Positions 18,038 through 26,529 of a stretch of 64,000 nt of DNA are shown in pieces. The stretch is from Thauera butanivorans NBRC 103042 (GTDB lineage Bacteria; Pseudomonadota; Gammaproteobacteria; Burkholderiales; Rhodocyclaceae), in contig NZ_BCUG01000008.1 in NCBI RefSeq assembly GCF_001591165.1, positions 103,106 to 167,105 on the forward strand. The letters run 5' to 3'. The notes under the pieces were generated by a model that saw only the letters and a program-made list of their open reading frames with translations, had not been told where the DNA came from and did not search any database. The translations under genes were made by a program, and so were the position numbers. Position 1 is the first letter of the stretch. Each line of letters opens with the position of its first letter.

Positions 18038-18060
18038 GAGGCAGAGATGAACGGCCCCTA

Positions 18061-18125
18061 CTCCCACGTTCGTTCGCTGCCCCCCGAGGGGGCACCAGCC
18101 TCCTTGAGGCGGCTCGGCGGAGGCC
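18061..18125. repeat. REP-like palindromic element at the 5' end of traN
   Basis: Two small hairpins in tandem: GCCCCC/GGGGGC (18079-18093, 3-base loop) and GCCTC/GAGGC (18098-18110). The surrounding CGTTCGCTGCC...GGCTCGGCGG sequence resembles dispersed intergenic repeats I know from Burkholderiales and Rhodocyclales genomes. It lies between two possible traN start codons and, read from the upstream one, would be translated. Confidence 0.6.
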
Positions 18126-18127
18126 GG

Positions 18128-20524
18128 ATGCGTCGCTGGGTCATCTGGATCACGCTCTTCTGCTTCGTCACGACGCAGACCGCGGCCGTGGCCGGCCCGT
18201 TCGAGGAAGGCACCACTGCCGGCCAGGCGGCCAACCCGGTGATCCGCGGGACGGTCAATGCGCCGAGCGCCTCGAGCGCCGTCCCGGGTTATACCAGCAC
18301 GCCGCCGGAAACCACGTATTATGGGCAGCCCAACTTGGCGGGGTCGGCGAATGCCCGCCTGACCGCCTGCGCCACCGCTACCGGCGATCCCATCTGCGAG
18401 GCTCAGCGCGGGGCGATGACGTCGGCCAACACGCCGCGCGAGGCCATCTCTCCTTACGACCCTGCAGTGAGCGCCGCCCGAGCCGTCGCCGCCAACCCCG
18501 CGACGATCCTGGAAGACATCGCCACCTATTACAGCGGCTGCCAAGTGGATAGCGTCGCCACACCTGCCACCGAAAACCGCGTCTGCCGCCAGTACAGCGG
18601 CACCTCCCCGTACGCCTGCACGCGCTCCTTGAGCGTATCGGTGTCGCGCACCAGCAGTTGCACACCGGGCAACTGGTTCGCCCACGCCGCTTCGGGCCGC
18701 ACCGGCCTGGATGTGCAGTGCATACCGGACAAGCCTGCCAGCCAACAGCATTTCCGGGTTACCGACCGGGGTACGCCACTGACGTACTTCGACCTCGATA
18801 TGACCACGCCACTGACGTTTCCCCGCATGGTCGCGACGCTCCCCGGCAGCGGCTCATGGTGGTGGTGGGGCAGCGGCCAGAACGGCCTGTGGGTCGCCGA
18901 CAACCAGTGCGCCGGCGACAGTTGTCGGCTGACCGCCATGGTCGCCCACGAATACCGGCGTGTCTGCGCCGACGGTGGTGGCGACTCGGGTCTCGGGGAC
19001 TGCGTGCTGGAGCGCCCCTTCCTCGAAGTCTATGGAGCCTGCCCGTCCGGGACCCAGAGTGGCGACAACATCCTGCCCTGGTGGGGTTGGGGCTGGGGCG
19101 GCGACCCAGTCTCGGCCTTCGAGGCATCCACCTGCTACGCGCCGTCCGCGACGGCGTCCGGACTCATCGGCTTTGACGTGACGGGCACCGTGCCCGGCTA
19201 CTTCTGGACCGAGGACGCGCAACGTCCCGTGGTCGGCTGGCGGGTCAATCCGGCCTATGGGTCGATCCCGCAGATGGTCCTAAATTACGAACGGCCCCAC
19301 ACGACGGTGACCGAAACCGATCGATGGGACGACCAGTGCCCCGCCCTGACCACCGGTGGCCGCTGCACGGTGGCAGGAGCCGCACGCTGCATCGATGGCC
19401 CCGCCACCAAGGTGGTGAACGGCGCGTCCGTATCGCGTGCCTGCTGGCAGTACGAGACGACACTCGCCTGCGCGCAAGCCGCCGCGACCGACGAGTGCGC
19501 ACCTCTGATTGCGGCCGGTTGTACACCCGCAGGCACCGTCTGCCGGCAGATGAACGCGGCCACCGGTGTCTGCGAGATCACCGAGAACACCTACACCTGC
19601 CCGGTGCCGCCGGGCACCACCGTCACGGCAACGAACTGCCCTGCGAACGTCTTCTGCGTCGCCGGAAACTGCTTCAACACCAGCTACACCAACGACGCCG
19701 ACTTCGCCCGTTCGATGTCGCTGATGGAGGCCGCACGCGAAGCGGGCGTGTACCTCGACACCGACAACATGCAGGTCTTCAAGGGTGAGGGCAACCGCTG
19801 CCGCGACCGGTTGTTCAAGAACTGCTGCTATTCCGACTCGGCCGGTGCCGGCATGACCAACCAGAGCCTGTTCGGCACCGGCTCGCGCCTCGTCTACGAC
19901 GTGCTGATGAACGCCGACAACCGGGAGTTCCTGTATCAGGGCATGCAGGCGCTGCTGCTCGGCGGCGGCTTCAGCGGCACCTTCACCACCTACGGCGTCA
20001 CCGTCGCCGTCAATGGCGCTGCGCTGCCCGCCGGCTCGGCGGTCCTTTATGCGGGCGACAGCCTGGTGATCGCCTTCGACCCGTGGTCGCTCGCCATCGC
20101 CGTGGTCATCTACATCGTCATGTCCATGTCGTCCTGCAACGAGGAGGAAGGCAAGCTCGCGATGAAGGAAGGGGCCGGGCTCTGCCACAAGGTCGGCACG
20201 TGGTGCTCCTCCTGCATCCGCGTTTTCGGCAAATGCGTCGCCTGCATCGAGCACACCACCGGCAAATGCTGCTTCAACAGCAAGCTCGCGCGCATCGTCA
20301 ACGAACAGGGCCGTGTGCAGGTGGGCAAGGGCTGGGGCTCCGGCAAGAACCCCGTCTGCTCGGGCTTCACCATCGCCCAGCTCCAGCGCCTGGACTTCGC
20401 GGCGATGGACCTCACGGAATTCTATGCCTCCATCGTCCCAACGCTCCCCGATGTCGGAACGATCCAGGGCAACAATGCTGCGCGCCTCACCACCTGCTAC
20501 TACGGACAGGGGAAATGCCAATGA
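18128..20524 (+). CDS. traN: Conjugal transfer mating-pair stabilisation protein TraN
   Basis: 798 aa from ATG 18128, which is followed at once by a normal signal peptide (MRRWVIWITLFCFVTTQTAAVA) and preceded by GGAGG. A second ATG at 18047, also with GGAGG, would add 27 residues encoded by the REP-like repeat; the choice is not certain. The long Cys-rich body with the C-terminal block (RCRDRLFKNCCYSD, CHKVGTWCSSCIRVFGKCVAC, TGKCCFNSKLARI) is typical of TraN, the outer-membrane tip protein that contacts recipient receptors. The Trp/Gly-rich insert near residues 245-255 (WWWWG) and the middle region are the likely variable receptor-specificity part. Its stop overlaps the next gene. Confidence 0.92.
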   Translation: MRRWVIWITLFCFVTTQTAAVAGPFEEGTTAGQAANPVIRGTVNAPSASSAVPGYTSTPPETTYYGQPNLAGSANARLTACATATGDPICEAQRGAMTSANTPREAISPYDPAVSAARAVAANPATILEDIATYYSGCQVDSVATPATENRVCRQYSGTSPYACTRSLSVSVSRTSSCTPGNWFAHAASGRTGLDVQCIPDKPASQQHFRVTDRGTPLTYFDLDMTTPLTFPRMVATLPGSGSWWWWGSGQNGLWVADNQCAGDSCRLTAMVAHEYRRVCADGGGDSGLGDCVLERPFLEVYGACPSGTQSGDNILPWWGWGWGGDPVSAFEASTCYAPSATASGLIGFDVTGTVPGYFWTEDAQRPVVGWRVNPAYGSIPQMVLNYERPHTTVTETDRWDDQCPALTTGGRCTVAGAARCIDGPATKVVNGASVSRACWQYETTLACAQAAATDECAPLIAAGCTPAGTVCRQMNAATGVCEITENTYTCPVPPGTTVTATNCPANVFCVAGNCFNTSYTNDADFARSMSLMEAAREAGVYLDTDNMQVFKGEGNRCRDRLFKNCCYSDSAGAGMTNQSLFGTGSRLVYDVLMNADNREFLYQGMQALLLGGGFSGTFTTYGVTVAVNGAALPAGSAVLYAGDSLVIAFDPWSLAIAVVIYIVMSMSSCNEEEGKLAMKEGAGLCHKVGTWCSSCIRVFGKCVACIEHTTGKCCFNSKLARIVNEQGRVQVGKGWGSGKNPVCSGFTIAQLQRLDFAAMDLTEFYASIVPTLPDVGTIQGNNAARLTTCYYGQGKCQ

Positions 20525-20892
20525 AGCTTATCTATGCGGCAGCGCTGGCCGTGCTCGCGTCGCCCGCCCTTGCCGACGACGTATCCCGCACGCCAGTACC
20601 CGATGCGCGCCCGGTGATGCTGGCCGCCCTCCAGGCGACCGACGGGCAGGCCCATGGGATCCTCACCGGGGAGATGGCCGACGCAATCACCAAGCGCTTC
20701 GGCGCCACCTCGCCGATCTACATCGATGTAATGACCGAGAAGCGCTATGCCCAGGCCGGGTGCAGCCGCCTGAAGGTCACGTTCTGGCAGGACGGTGTCC
20801 TCCTGCCCGGCGCCACGACCCCACGCCGGCAGACGATGGACTTCGGCATCGACTACTGCCTCGACGGCCGGCCGCCGCAATCCCTGAAGTAG
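20521..20892 (+). CDS. Orphan secreted protein between traN and traF, 123 aa
   Basis: No family recognised. A clear signal peptide (MKLIYAAALAVLASPALA) and a ~105-residue mature domain with two Cys (QAGCSRL, DYCLDG) and an ITKRFGATSPIYIDV core. ATGA overlap with traN implies coupled synthesis. It is probably periplasmic and disulfide-bonded, and may help TraN fold or assemble; that is inferred from position only. Confidence 0.75.
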   Translation: MKLIYAAALAVLASPALADDVSRTPVPDARPVMLAALQATDGQAHGILTGEMADAITKRFGATSPIYIDVMTEKRYAQAGCSRLKVTFWQDGVLLPGATTPRRQTMDFGIDYCLDGRPPQSLK

Positions 20893-20901
20893 CCGTTCGG
20901 C

Positions 20902-21747
20902 ATGAAACGTTCCGCGTTCCCCACGTCCATCCGCTTGCCGCTGGCTCTGGCCTGGCTGCTGGGCGCCGGCGCCGCGCCGGCCCAGGATGCCGCGGCGCGC
21001 TACTGGTCCGACAGTTGGCGCGGCTGGCATTTCTATGAGGATCCCACCGAGGAGGAACGAGCACGGCCGACTTTGCCGGGCCAGGCCATGCCCTCGGCTC
21101 CGCCCTTGAAAGCGCCGGAACTGGTCGAGTTCGAACGTCTGCAGAAGACCCTCGAAGACACCCGCAACATCGCCATCATGCGACCGACCGAGGCGAACGT
21201 GCGGCGCTACATGGAACTCGAGTCCCAGGTCGTCGCCCGTGCCTCCTATTTCGCCGACGTCGCCCAGCGGGTGGCCTGGGCGACGCCCGAGCTCGATCCA
21301 ACCCTGCAGGGTCGGCCAGTCAACGCCAAGGCGCTGGAGGTGTTCGAGCAGACCCAGCAGGCTGGGCGTTCGCGCGCGATCGCAGACCTGGGCGCGGACC
21401 ATGTCCTGTTCTTTTTCTATCGCTCCGATTGCCCCTACTGCCATGCCTTCGCGCCGACCCTGGCTGCCTTTCAGGCGCGCCATGGCATCCAGGTCGTCGC
21501 CGTCAGCATGGACGGCGGTCCGATGCCAGGCTTCCCCGAGGCGCGCCCGGACAACGGCATCGCCACCACCCTGAAGGTCACCCAGGTGCCCGCCATCTTC
21601 CTGGCCCAACCCTTCACCGGAAGGATCACGCCCATCGGCTTCGGCGTGCTCTCCGAATCCCAGTTGCTGGAGCGTCTCGCCGTCGTCTCGACTCCGCAGG
21701 GCGAGGCGATGCTGCCCAGCGCGACGCGGCAGATCAACCTTCGATAG
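20902..21747 (+). CDS. traF: Conjugal transfer protein TraF (thioredoxin-like)
   Basis: 281 aa. Signal peptide to about residue 27, then the TraF signature RGWHFYEDPTEEE and a C-terminal thioredoxin domain with an intact Cys177-Pro-Tyr-Cys180 and the cis-Pro loop KVTQVPAIFLAQP. In plasmid F, TraF has lost the CxxC and TrbB carries the redox activity; here TraF retains it. It probably forms or repairs disulfides in TraH, TraN and TraU in the periplasm. It begins 9 bases after the preceding orphan and ends 12 bases before traH. Confidence 0.93.
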   Translation: MKRSAFPTSIRLPLALAWLLGAGAAPAQDAAARYWSDSWRGWHFYEDPTEEERARPTLPGQAMPSAPPLKAPELVEFERLQKTLEDTRNIAIMRPTEANVRRYMELESQVVARASYFADVAQRVAWATPELDPTLQGRPVNAKALEVFEQTQQAGRSRAIADLGADHVLFFFYRSDCPYCHAFAPTLAAFQARHGIQVVAVSMDGGPMPGFPEARPDNGIATTLKVTQVPAIFLAQPFTGRITPIGFGVLSESQLLERLAVVSTPQGEAMLPSATRQINLR

Positions 21748-21759
21748 GAGTCCACCAAC

Positions 21760-23220
21760 ATGCCCCCCCTGCCGCGCCCAACGTTCCCTTCCCTCACGCG
21801 CCGGACGGCCGCGTTCGCGCTGGCCGCCCTGCTGCTTGCCGCCTCCGCCCCCCTGCACGCCGGCGACCTCAACGCGGAGGTTAACGACATGTTCAATAAC
21901 CTCGGCGCCATCGGCAATTACACCGCGCCCGGCGCCTTCCGCGGCCAGACCTTCAACACCTATGCCGGCGGCAACCTGATGATGCGCTCGCCCAACAAGG
22001 TTTATCAGCTCGCAGCCATCCAGTTCCCCAGCGCCAAGGCGGGCTGCGGTGGCATCGACGTCTTCGGCGGCAGCTTCAGCCACATCTCGGCCGAGGAATT
22101 CAAGAACATGCTGAGAAACATCACCGCGGCCCTGCCCGGCATCGCCTTCCAGTTGGCGCTCGAAGCGGTCTCGCCGCTGCTGGGCGGCCTCACCAAGTGG
22201 GCCAAGGGTCTGGAAACCTGGATCAACAACGCCCGCATCAACTCGTGCGAGACCGCCAAGGCTATCGTCAGCACCGCCGCCGAGTCGCTCGGCTACAGCT
22301 CGCAGGAAACCTGCGCCGACCTCGCCATCGAGATGGGTCTGGAGAGCGACCGCGATGCGGCGCGCCGGCGCTGCGCCACCGACCGGCCCAGCATCCTGTC
22401 CTCGGCGCGGGCCTCCAGCGATCCGAACGTGAAGAACAAGGCCCCTTTCGTCGGCAACCTCACGTGGAAGGCGCTGCAGTACACCGGTTCCTATCTCGAC
22501 GATCAGGAGCGCGAGCTGATCATGAGCATGGTCGGCACGATCATCTACTACCCGGAGGAATCGGCCCGTGACCCCGAGCCGATCGCACCCACGCTCACGT
22601 CGATCAGCCAGTTGCTCTACGGCCAGAGCGCAGCGAGCGGCACGGATGTCATCCAGCACATGCTGAAGTGCAACGACTACACCAACTGCGACAAGGTCAG
22701 CCTGAACACCACCTACACGCACACGCCCTTCACCGCCAAGGTCGAGACGATGATGCGCTCCATCGCGGAGAAGATCGCCTCGCGCACCGCCATCCCCAAC
22801 AACTCGGCCGAGGTCGGCTTCGTGAACCAGACCACCGAACCGGTCTACAAGATGCTGTCCATCGGCACCAGCATCCCGGGGTCGGGGCTGTCCGACAGCC
22901 TGATCGCCCAGTACCGCGATGTCATCGCCGCCGACTACGCCTACGTCTTCCTCGAACGCAACCTGCGTCTGGGCATGGCCGCCCTGGACAAGAACTACAC
23001 GCTGCAGCAGACGCAACGCGAGCAGGCCAACCAGGTCCGCCAGCGCGCCCAGGCGATGCTCCTGCAAATCTCGCAGGAGAAGAACCTGCTGTACCAGAAG
23101 GTGGGTTCCTTCCGGGCGGTAGCCAGCCACCTGGAACAGCTCGAACGCCAGCTGCGTTCCAGCATGCCGCAGCACGTCATGGACATGCTCGGCCAGCAGG
23201 CCGCCTATCTGTCGCAGTAG
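21760..23220 (+). CDS. traH: Conjugal transfer protein TraH
   Basis: 486 aa. Signal peptide (to LHAGDLN), then TraH family motifs: NVDMFNNLGAIGNYTAPGAF-type start, TFNTYAGGNLMMRSPNK, GCGGIDVFGGSFSHISAEEFKNML. The C-terminal ~90 residues form a coiled coil (LQQTQREQANQVRQRAQ). TraH interacts with TraF, TraU and TrbI in F-pilus extension. Spacing to traG is 33 bases, one of the few real gaps in the late operon. Confidence 0.94.
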   Translation: MPPLPRPTFPSLTRRTAAFALAALLLAASAPLHAGDLNAEVNDMFNNLGAIGNYTAPGAFRGQTFNTYAGGNLMMRSPNKVYQLAAIQFPSAKAGCGGIDVFGGSFSHISAEEFKNMLRNITAALPGIAFQLALEAVSPLLGGLTKWAKGLETWINNARINSCETAKAIVSTAAESLGYSSQETCADLAIEMGLESDRDAARRRCATDRPSILSSARASSDPNVKNKAPFVGNLTWKALQYTGSYLDDQERELIMSMVGTIIYYPEESARDPEPIAPTLTSISQLLYGQSAASGTDVIQHMLKCNDYTNCDKVSLNTTYTHTPFTAKVETMMRSIAEKIASRTAIPNNSAEVGFVNQTTEPVYKMLSIGTSIPGSGLSDSLIAQYRDVIAADYAYVFLERNLRLGMAALDKNYTLQQTQREQANQVRQRAQAMLLQISQEKNLLYQKVGSFRAVASHLEQLERQLRSSMPQHVMDMLGQQAAYLSQ

Positions 23221-23253
23221 CGCCGACGGGATCGCGCGAGGAGAAGGACGGCC

Positions 23254-26031
23254 ATGTGGGAGATCTACGCCTACCAGAATGCCGACAGCCTGTTCGGCGT
23301 CTTCAACGCGGCAGCGGCCATCCACGCGTCGGGCGACTACGCGGCGGCGGTGGCGGCTGTCGCCTTCTGCGGCTTCGTCACGGCACTCATCGCCTACGCC
23401 TTCGCCCCCGAAAAATTGCAGGGCTGGAAGTGGCTGGCCACCGTAGTGCTGGTGTTCTCGGTGCTGATCGTGCCCAAGGTCACCGTCGGCATCGTGGACA
23501 AGACGGGCGGCTCCGCCGTTAAGGTGGTCGACAACGTGCCCTTCGGCGTGGCCTTGCTGGGTAGCCTCACGAGCACCATCGGCCACACGCTGACCGGGCT
23601 CTTCGAGACGGCGTTCCAGGTCATCCCCGGCATCGGCGCGCTGCCGGCCGAACTCGCCTACCAGCAGAACGGACTGATGTTCGGCAACCGCCTGATCCGC
23701 GAGACCGGCAACGTGGTGTTCCAGGACCCGGCGTTCCGCACAGACCTCATCAACTTCATCCACAACTGCACGACCTACGACCTGATCGACGGCACCCTCG
23801 ATCCGGCCGCATTCTCCACGTCGGACGATGTCTGGCCGCTGATGGCCTCGCCCAACCCTGCGCGCTTCAGCACTCTCACCGGCGCGGGCGGCAGTGTCGG
23901 CGTCGATACCTGCCCCAACGTCTATCAGAGCCTCAACGGGCGACTGCCGGCCCAGATCACTCGTATTGAGGGGCGGCTCGCCTTCCAGCTCAACCCAACC
24001 TTGCCGGGCGCCGCGGCGGCAGCGGCCATCGCCGGGCAGATCCAGCAGGCCTATCTCAAGAACAGCATCGCTACTGCCGCGGCCACCGCCGCCGACCTCA
24101 TCCGGCAGAACGCCATGCTCAATGCGATCGAGGACACCAGCAAGATCGTCGGCCAGAAGGTCAACGATCCGGCGGCCATGGTGCTGGCGGTCGGTCGCGC
24201 CCAGGCGGTCGCTCAGCAGAACGCGACCTGGCTCAACTACGGCAAGGTGGCCGAGCAGGCCCTGCCGGTGTTCCGCAACGTGGTCGAGGCGGTGACCTTT
24301 GCGATGTTCCCGCTCTTCGTCCTGCTCCTCCTGCTCACCAGCGGCCGCGAGACGATGATCGCCTTCAAGGGCTACGCGGCGGTGCTGATCTGGATCCAGT
24401 TATGGCCCCCGCTCTACGCCATCCTCAACTACATGGCCTCGATCTACGCGGCCTACGATCTGGCGGCCGCGGCGGACCTTGGCACGGGCACCAAGGCGCT
24501 GGCCCTGCAGACCGCCTCGACGATCTATTCGCGTGCGATCTCGGGCGAGGCCGTCGTCGGCTACTTGGCGATGAGTATCCCCTTCATCGCCTGGGCGGCC
24601 TTGAAGCGTATGGAAAACTTCGGGACGGCGCTGGTCGGCGGCCTGTCGGGCCTGCAGGCGATGATCGCGGGTGGCACCTCGGCCTCGACCGTCGGCAACG
24701 TCTCCATGGGGAACGTGGGGATGGACCAGATGCACCTGGCGCCCAACCGCACCTCGGCCTTCATGCACAGCTGGCAGAACGACCTGAGCGGGAACACCTT
24801 CTCGTCGAATGCCCTGACCGGACGGACGGCCGTCAGCCTGCTGCGCAACCAGGGCTTTGCGTCGCGGATGGTCTCGATGCGTGTGTCCGAGCAGGATGTG
24901 GTGCAGGCCAGTCGGCAAGCCGATGCCGCGCGCGGCGAAGCAATCTCAGCAAATACCGAGCGATCAGCGGCGCTCACCGAGACCTTTACACGAGGCCTGG
25001 CAAAACTCCGATCCCTACGTAGCAGTAGTGGTACGGTCTCAAGCAGCTTCGAGCAAACGGGCGAGACCCTCAACCGGCTGGATCAGATCTCGAAAAACGT
25101 GGCAGACAGCACCGGATTGACCCAGAGCCAAGTGGCGCAGATAGCCTTTGGCGCTGCCGGCCACCTGGGGATCAATACCCCCGTAGCGGGCGCGGAACTT
25201 CAGGCCCGCGCCGGGAAGAACTACATGTCGGGTCTATCGGCTGCCCAGCAGAAGGTGCTCAACAGCCTCACACAAGAGCAGATTGCGGAGTTCAAGCAGT
25301 TTGGCGATCGGGTGTCGAGGGATTCGAGCCTCATCAACAGTTTCGCCAAGGACTCCCGCGAGGCCCAGGACATGTCGTCGCGGCTCGCCAGCGCCATGTC
25401 TCGAGCCGAGCGGGCCGATGCCACTTTCGCCGAAAGAACGGCCTTTGCAGAGCGTCTCTCACTGGCCAGGGACCGCGGAGAATCCCTTTCCATTGATATC
25501 GCCCAGGACCCGCACAACCTGGAGATGTTCCTGCGCTACGCCGAGCAGTATGGCGGCGACAGCGCCTCGGCGCTCTCCATGTTTGAGGCAGAACTCGCTC
25601 GCCAAGGCCTCAGGCCAAACCGGGTGTTTTCCGATGGCACCGCTCTACCCACTTCGTTCGAAGACGTGCGCGTCCTGCACGATCGGCACACCTCGGACCC
25701 GGCCCTGTCGCCCGATCTCTCGGCCTCGGATCAACAGCACCGCGCAACAGTTGCGCACTCCAACCGACCCGCCCCGAGCGCTCACTCGGACACGAGCCCG
25801 CCTTCGCTGCGAAACGACGTACAGACTGAGGGCATGGCCATCAGGAATGAAACCGCTTCGGCCAGATCCACCTTTGACCGAAAGGCAGAGATCGTCGACA
25901 CGGCAGATGGCACCTTGGCCACCAAGAAATCCCTGCTCAAGCAATCGGGCAAGCAGGTGGTCGATGATGGCGCAGCATCGATCGAGAACGCGCAGGAAGT
26001 GGTGAAAGATCTGCTTCGAAAGGACGAGTGA
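23254..26031 (+). CDS. traG: Conjugal transfer mating-pair stabilisation protein TraG
   Basis: 925 aa, near the F TraG size. The N-terminal half is a polytopic membrane domain (TraG_N: segments around residues 30-75, and clusters near 345-385 and 410-455), followed by a long soluble periplasmic/cytoplasmic C-terminal region of ~400 residues, polar and helical. TraG has roles in pilus assembly, mating-pair stabilisation and recognition of entry-exclusion proteins through its C-terminal part. From about 24900 onward the coding sequence is visibly less G/C-biased at third positions than the first half, suggesting a recombined C-terminal segment. It meets the next gene stop-to-stop. Confidence 0.92.
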   Translation: MWEIYAYQNADSLFGVFNAAAAIHASGDYAAAVAAVAFCGFVTALIAYAFAPEKLQGWKWLATVVLVFSVLIVPKVTVGIVDKTGGSAVKVVDNVPFGVALLGSLTSTIGHTLTGLFETAFQVIPGIGALPAELAYQQNGLMFGNRLIRETGNVVFQDPAFRTDLINFIHNCTTYDLIDGTLDPAAFSTSDDVWPLMASPNPARFSTLTGAGGSVGVDTCPNVYQSLNGRLPAQITRIEGRLAFQLNPTLPGAAAAAAIAGQIQQAYLKNSIATAAATAADLIRQNAMLNAIEDTSKIVGQKVNDPAAMVLAVGRAQAVAQQNATWLNYGKVAEQALPVFRNVVEAVTFAMFPLFVLLLLLTSGRETMIAFKGYAAVLIWIQLWPPLYAILNYMASIYAAYDLAAAADLGTGTKALALQTASTIYSRAISGEAVVGYLAMSIPFIAWAALKRMENFGTALVGGLSGLQAMIAGGTSASTVGNVSMGNVGMDQMHLAPNRTSAFMHSWQNDLSGNTFSSNALTGRTAVSLLRNQGFASRMVSMRVSEQDVVQASRQADAARGEAISANTERSAALTETFTRGLAKLRSLRSSSGTVSSSFEQTGETLNRLDQISKNVADSTGLTQSQVAQIAFGAAGHLGINTPVAGAELQARAGKNYMSGLSAAQQKVLNSLTQEQIAEFKQFGDRVSRDSSLINSFAKDSREAQDMSSRLASAMSRAERADATFAERTAFAERLSLARDRGESLSIDIAQDPHNLEMFLRYAEQYGGDSASALSMFEAELARQGLRPNRVFSDGTALPTSFEDVRVLHDRHTSDPALSPDLSASDQQHRATVAHSNRPAPSAHSDTSPPSLRNDVQTEGMAIRNETASARSTFDRKAEIVDTADGTLATKKSLLKQSGKQVVDDGAASIENAQEVVKDLLRKDE

Positions 26032-26349
26032 TCAATCGGCCATTCCGCCAGTTCCGCCGAACTGTTTGCTGTCCGGGGACGGCGGCTTCATGAACTGCGG
26101 ATGGCCCTCGTCGCGCCAGTAGTTTTCCATGAGGTCTTGCGAGGAGGTACCGAGCCCGCGGAGGGCGTCGTCGCGACGAGGCGTCGGGCGACCGCGACCG
26201 ATTCGCGACGGGGCCGCGCCAGCGATTGCGCCGATAAGGGCGCCAAGCCCCATCATGAACACTTTGAGGGCCAATGTCTCGCCAAGCGACGACAACAAGC
26301 CAATGGCCGCCCCTGCTATAACGAATCCGATGACAACGAGTTTTCTCAT
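26032..26349 (-). CDS. Small membrane protein convergent with traG; candidate entry-exclusion protein
   Basis: 105 aa. Two hydrophobic helices (LVVIGFVIAGAAIGLLSSL and ALKVFMMGLGALIGAIAGA) lead into a polar, Arg/Pro-rich cytoplasmic tail of ~55 residues. Strong Shine-Dalgarno (GAGGAGG) upstream. It abuts the traG stop codon with no intergenic space, but on the opposite strand. In F (traS) and SXT/R391 (eex) a small inner-membrane exclusion protein is encoded directly after traG, so the location and topology suggest that role. I cannot show sequence similarity. The 180 bases to the next gene hold nothing I recognise. Confidence 0.65.
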   Translation of the reverse strand: MRKLVVIGFVIAGAAIGLLSSLGETLALKVFMMGLGALIGAIAGAAPSRIGRGRPTPRRDDALRGLGTSSQDLMENYWRDEGHPQFMKPPSPDSKQFGGTGGMAD

Positions 26350-26529
26350 TTCGGCCTCCTCGGTGTCAGCCTACATCGGACGGTGCAGGCTTCAAGCCCA
26401 CGAACACTACCCCATTCGCATTTCCACCGCCAAGGGCTTCCAAGCCTGCCCAGACGGCGGGTGAAATCACCTGCTCGGTTCGTGCCCGCGGCCCATTCTC
26501 CCGGTCGCTGAAGTAGTCGTTCACGGAGC

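Noticed and set aside
18047..18127. N-terminal extension of TraN from the first ATG
   Set aside because: Not used for the main call because the extension is encoded by a REP-like repeat and precedes the signal peptide; kept as an alternative.
20500..23763. Minus-strand open frame of over 1000 codons
   Set aside because: It is antisense to traF, traH and neighbours, composed mainly of Arg/Gly/Ala/Asp/Val with no motif; the plus-strand genes have clear families.
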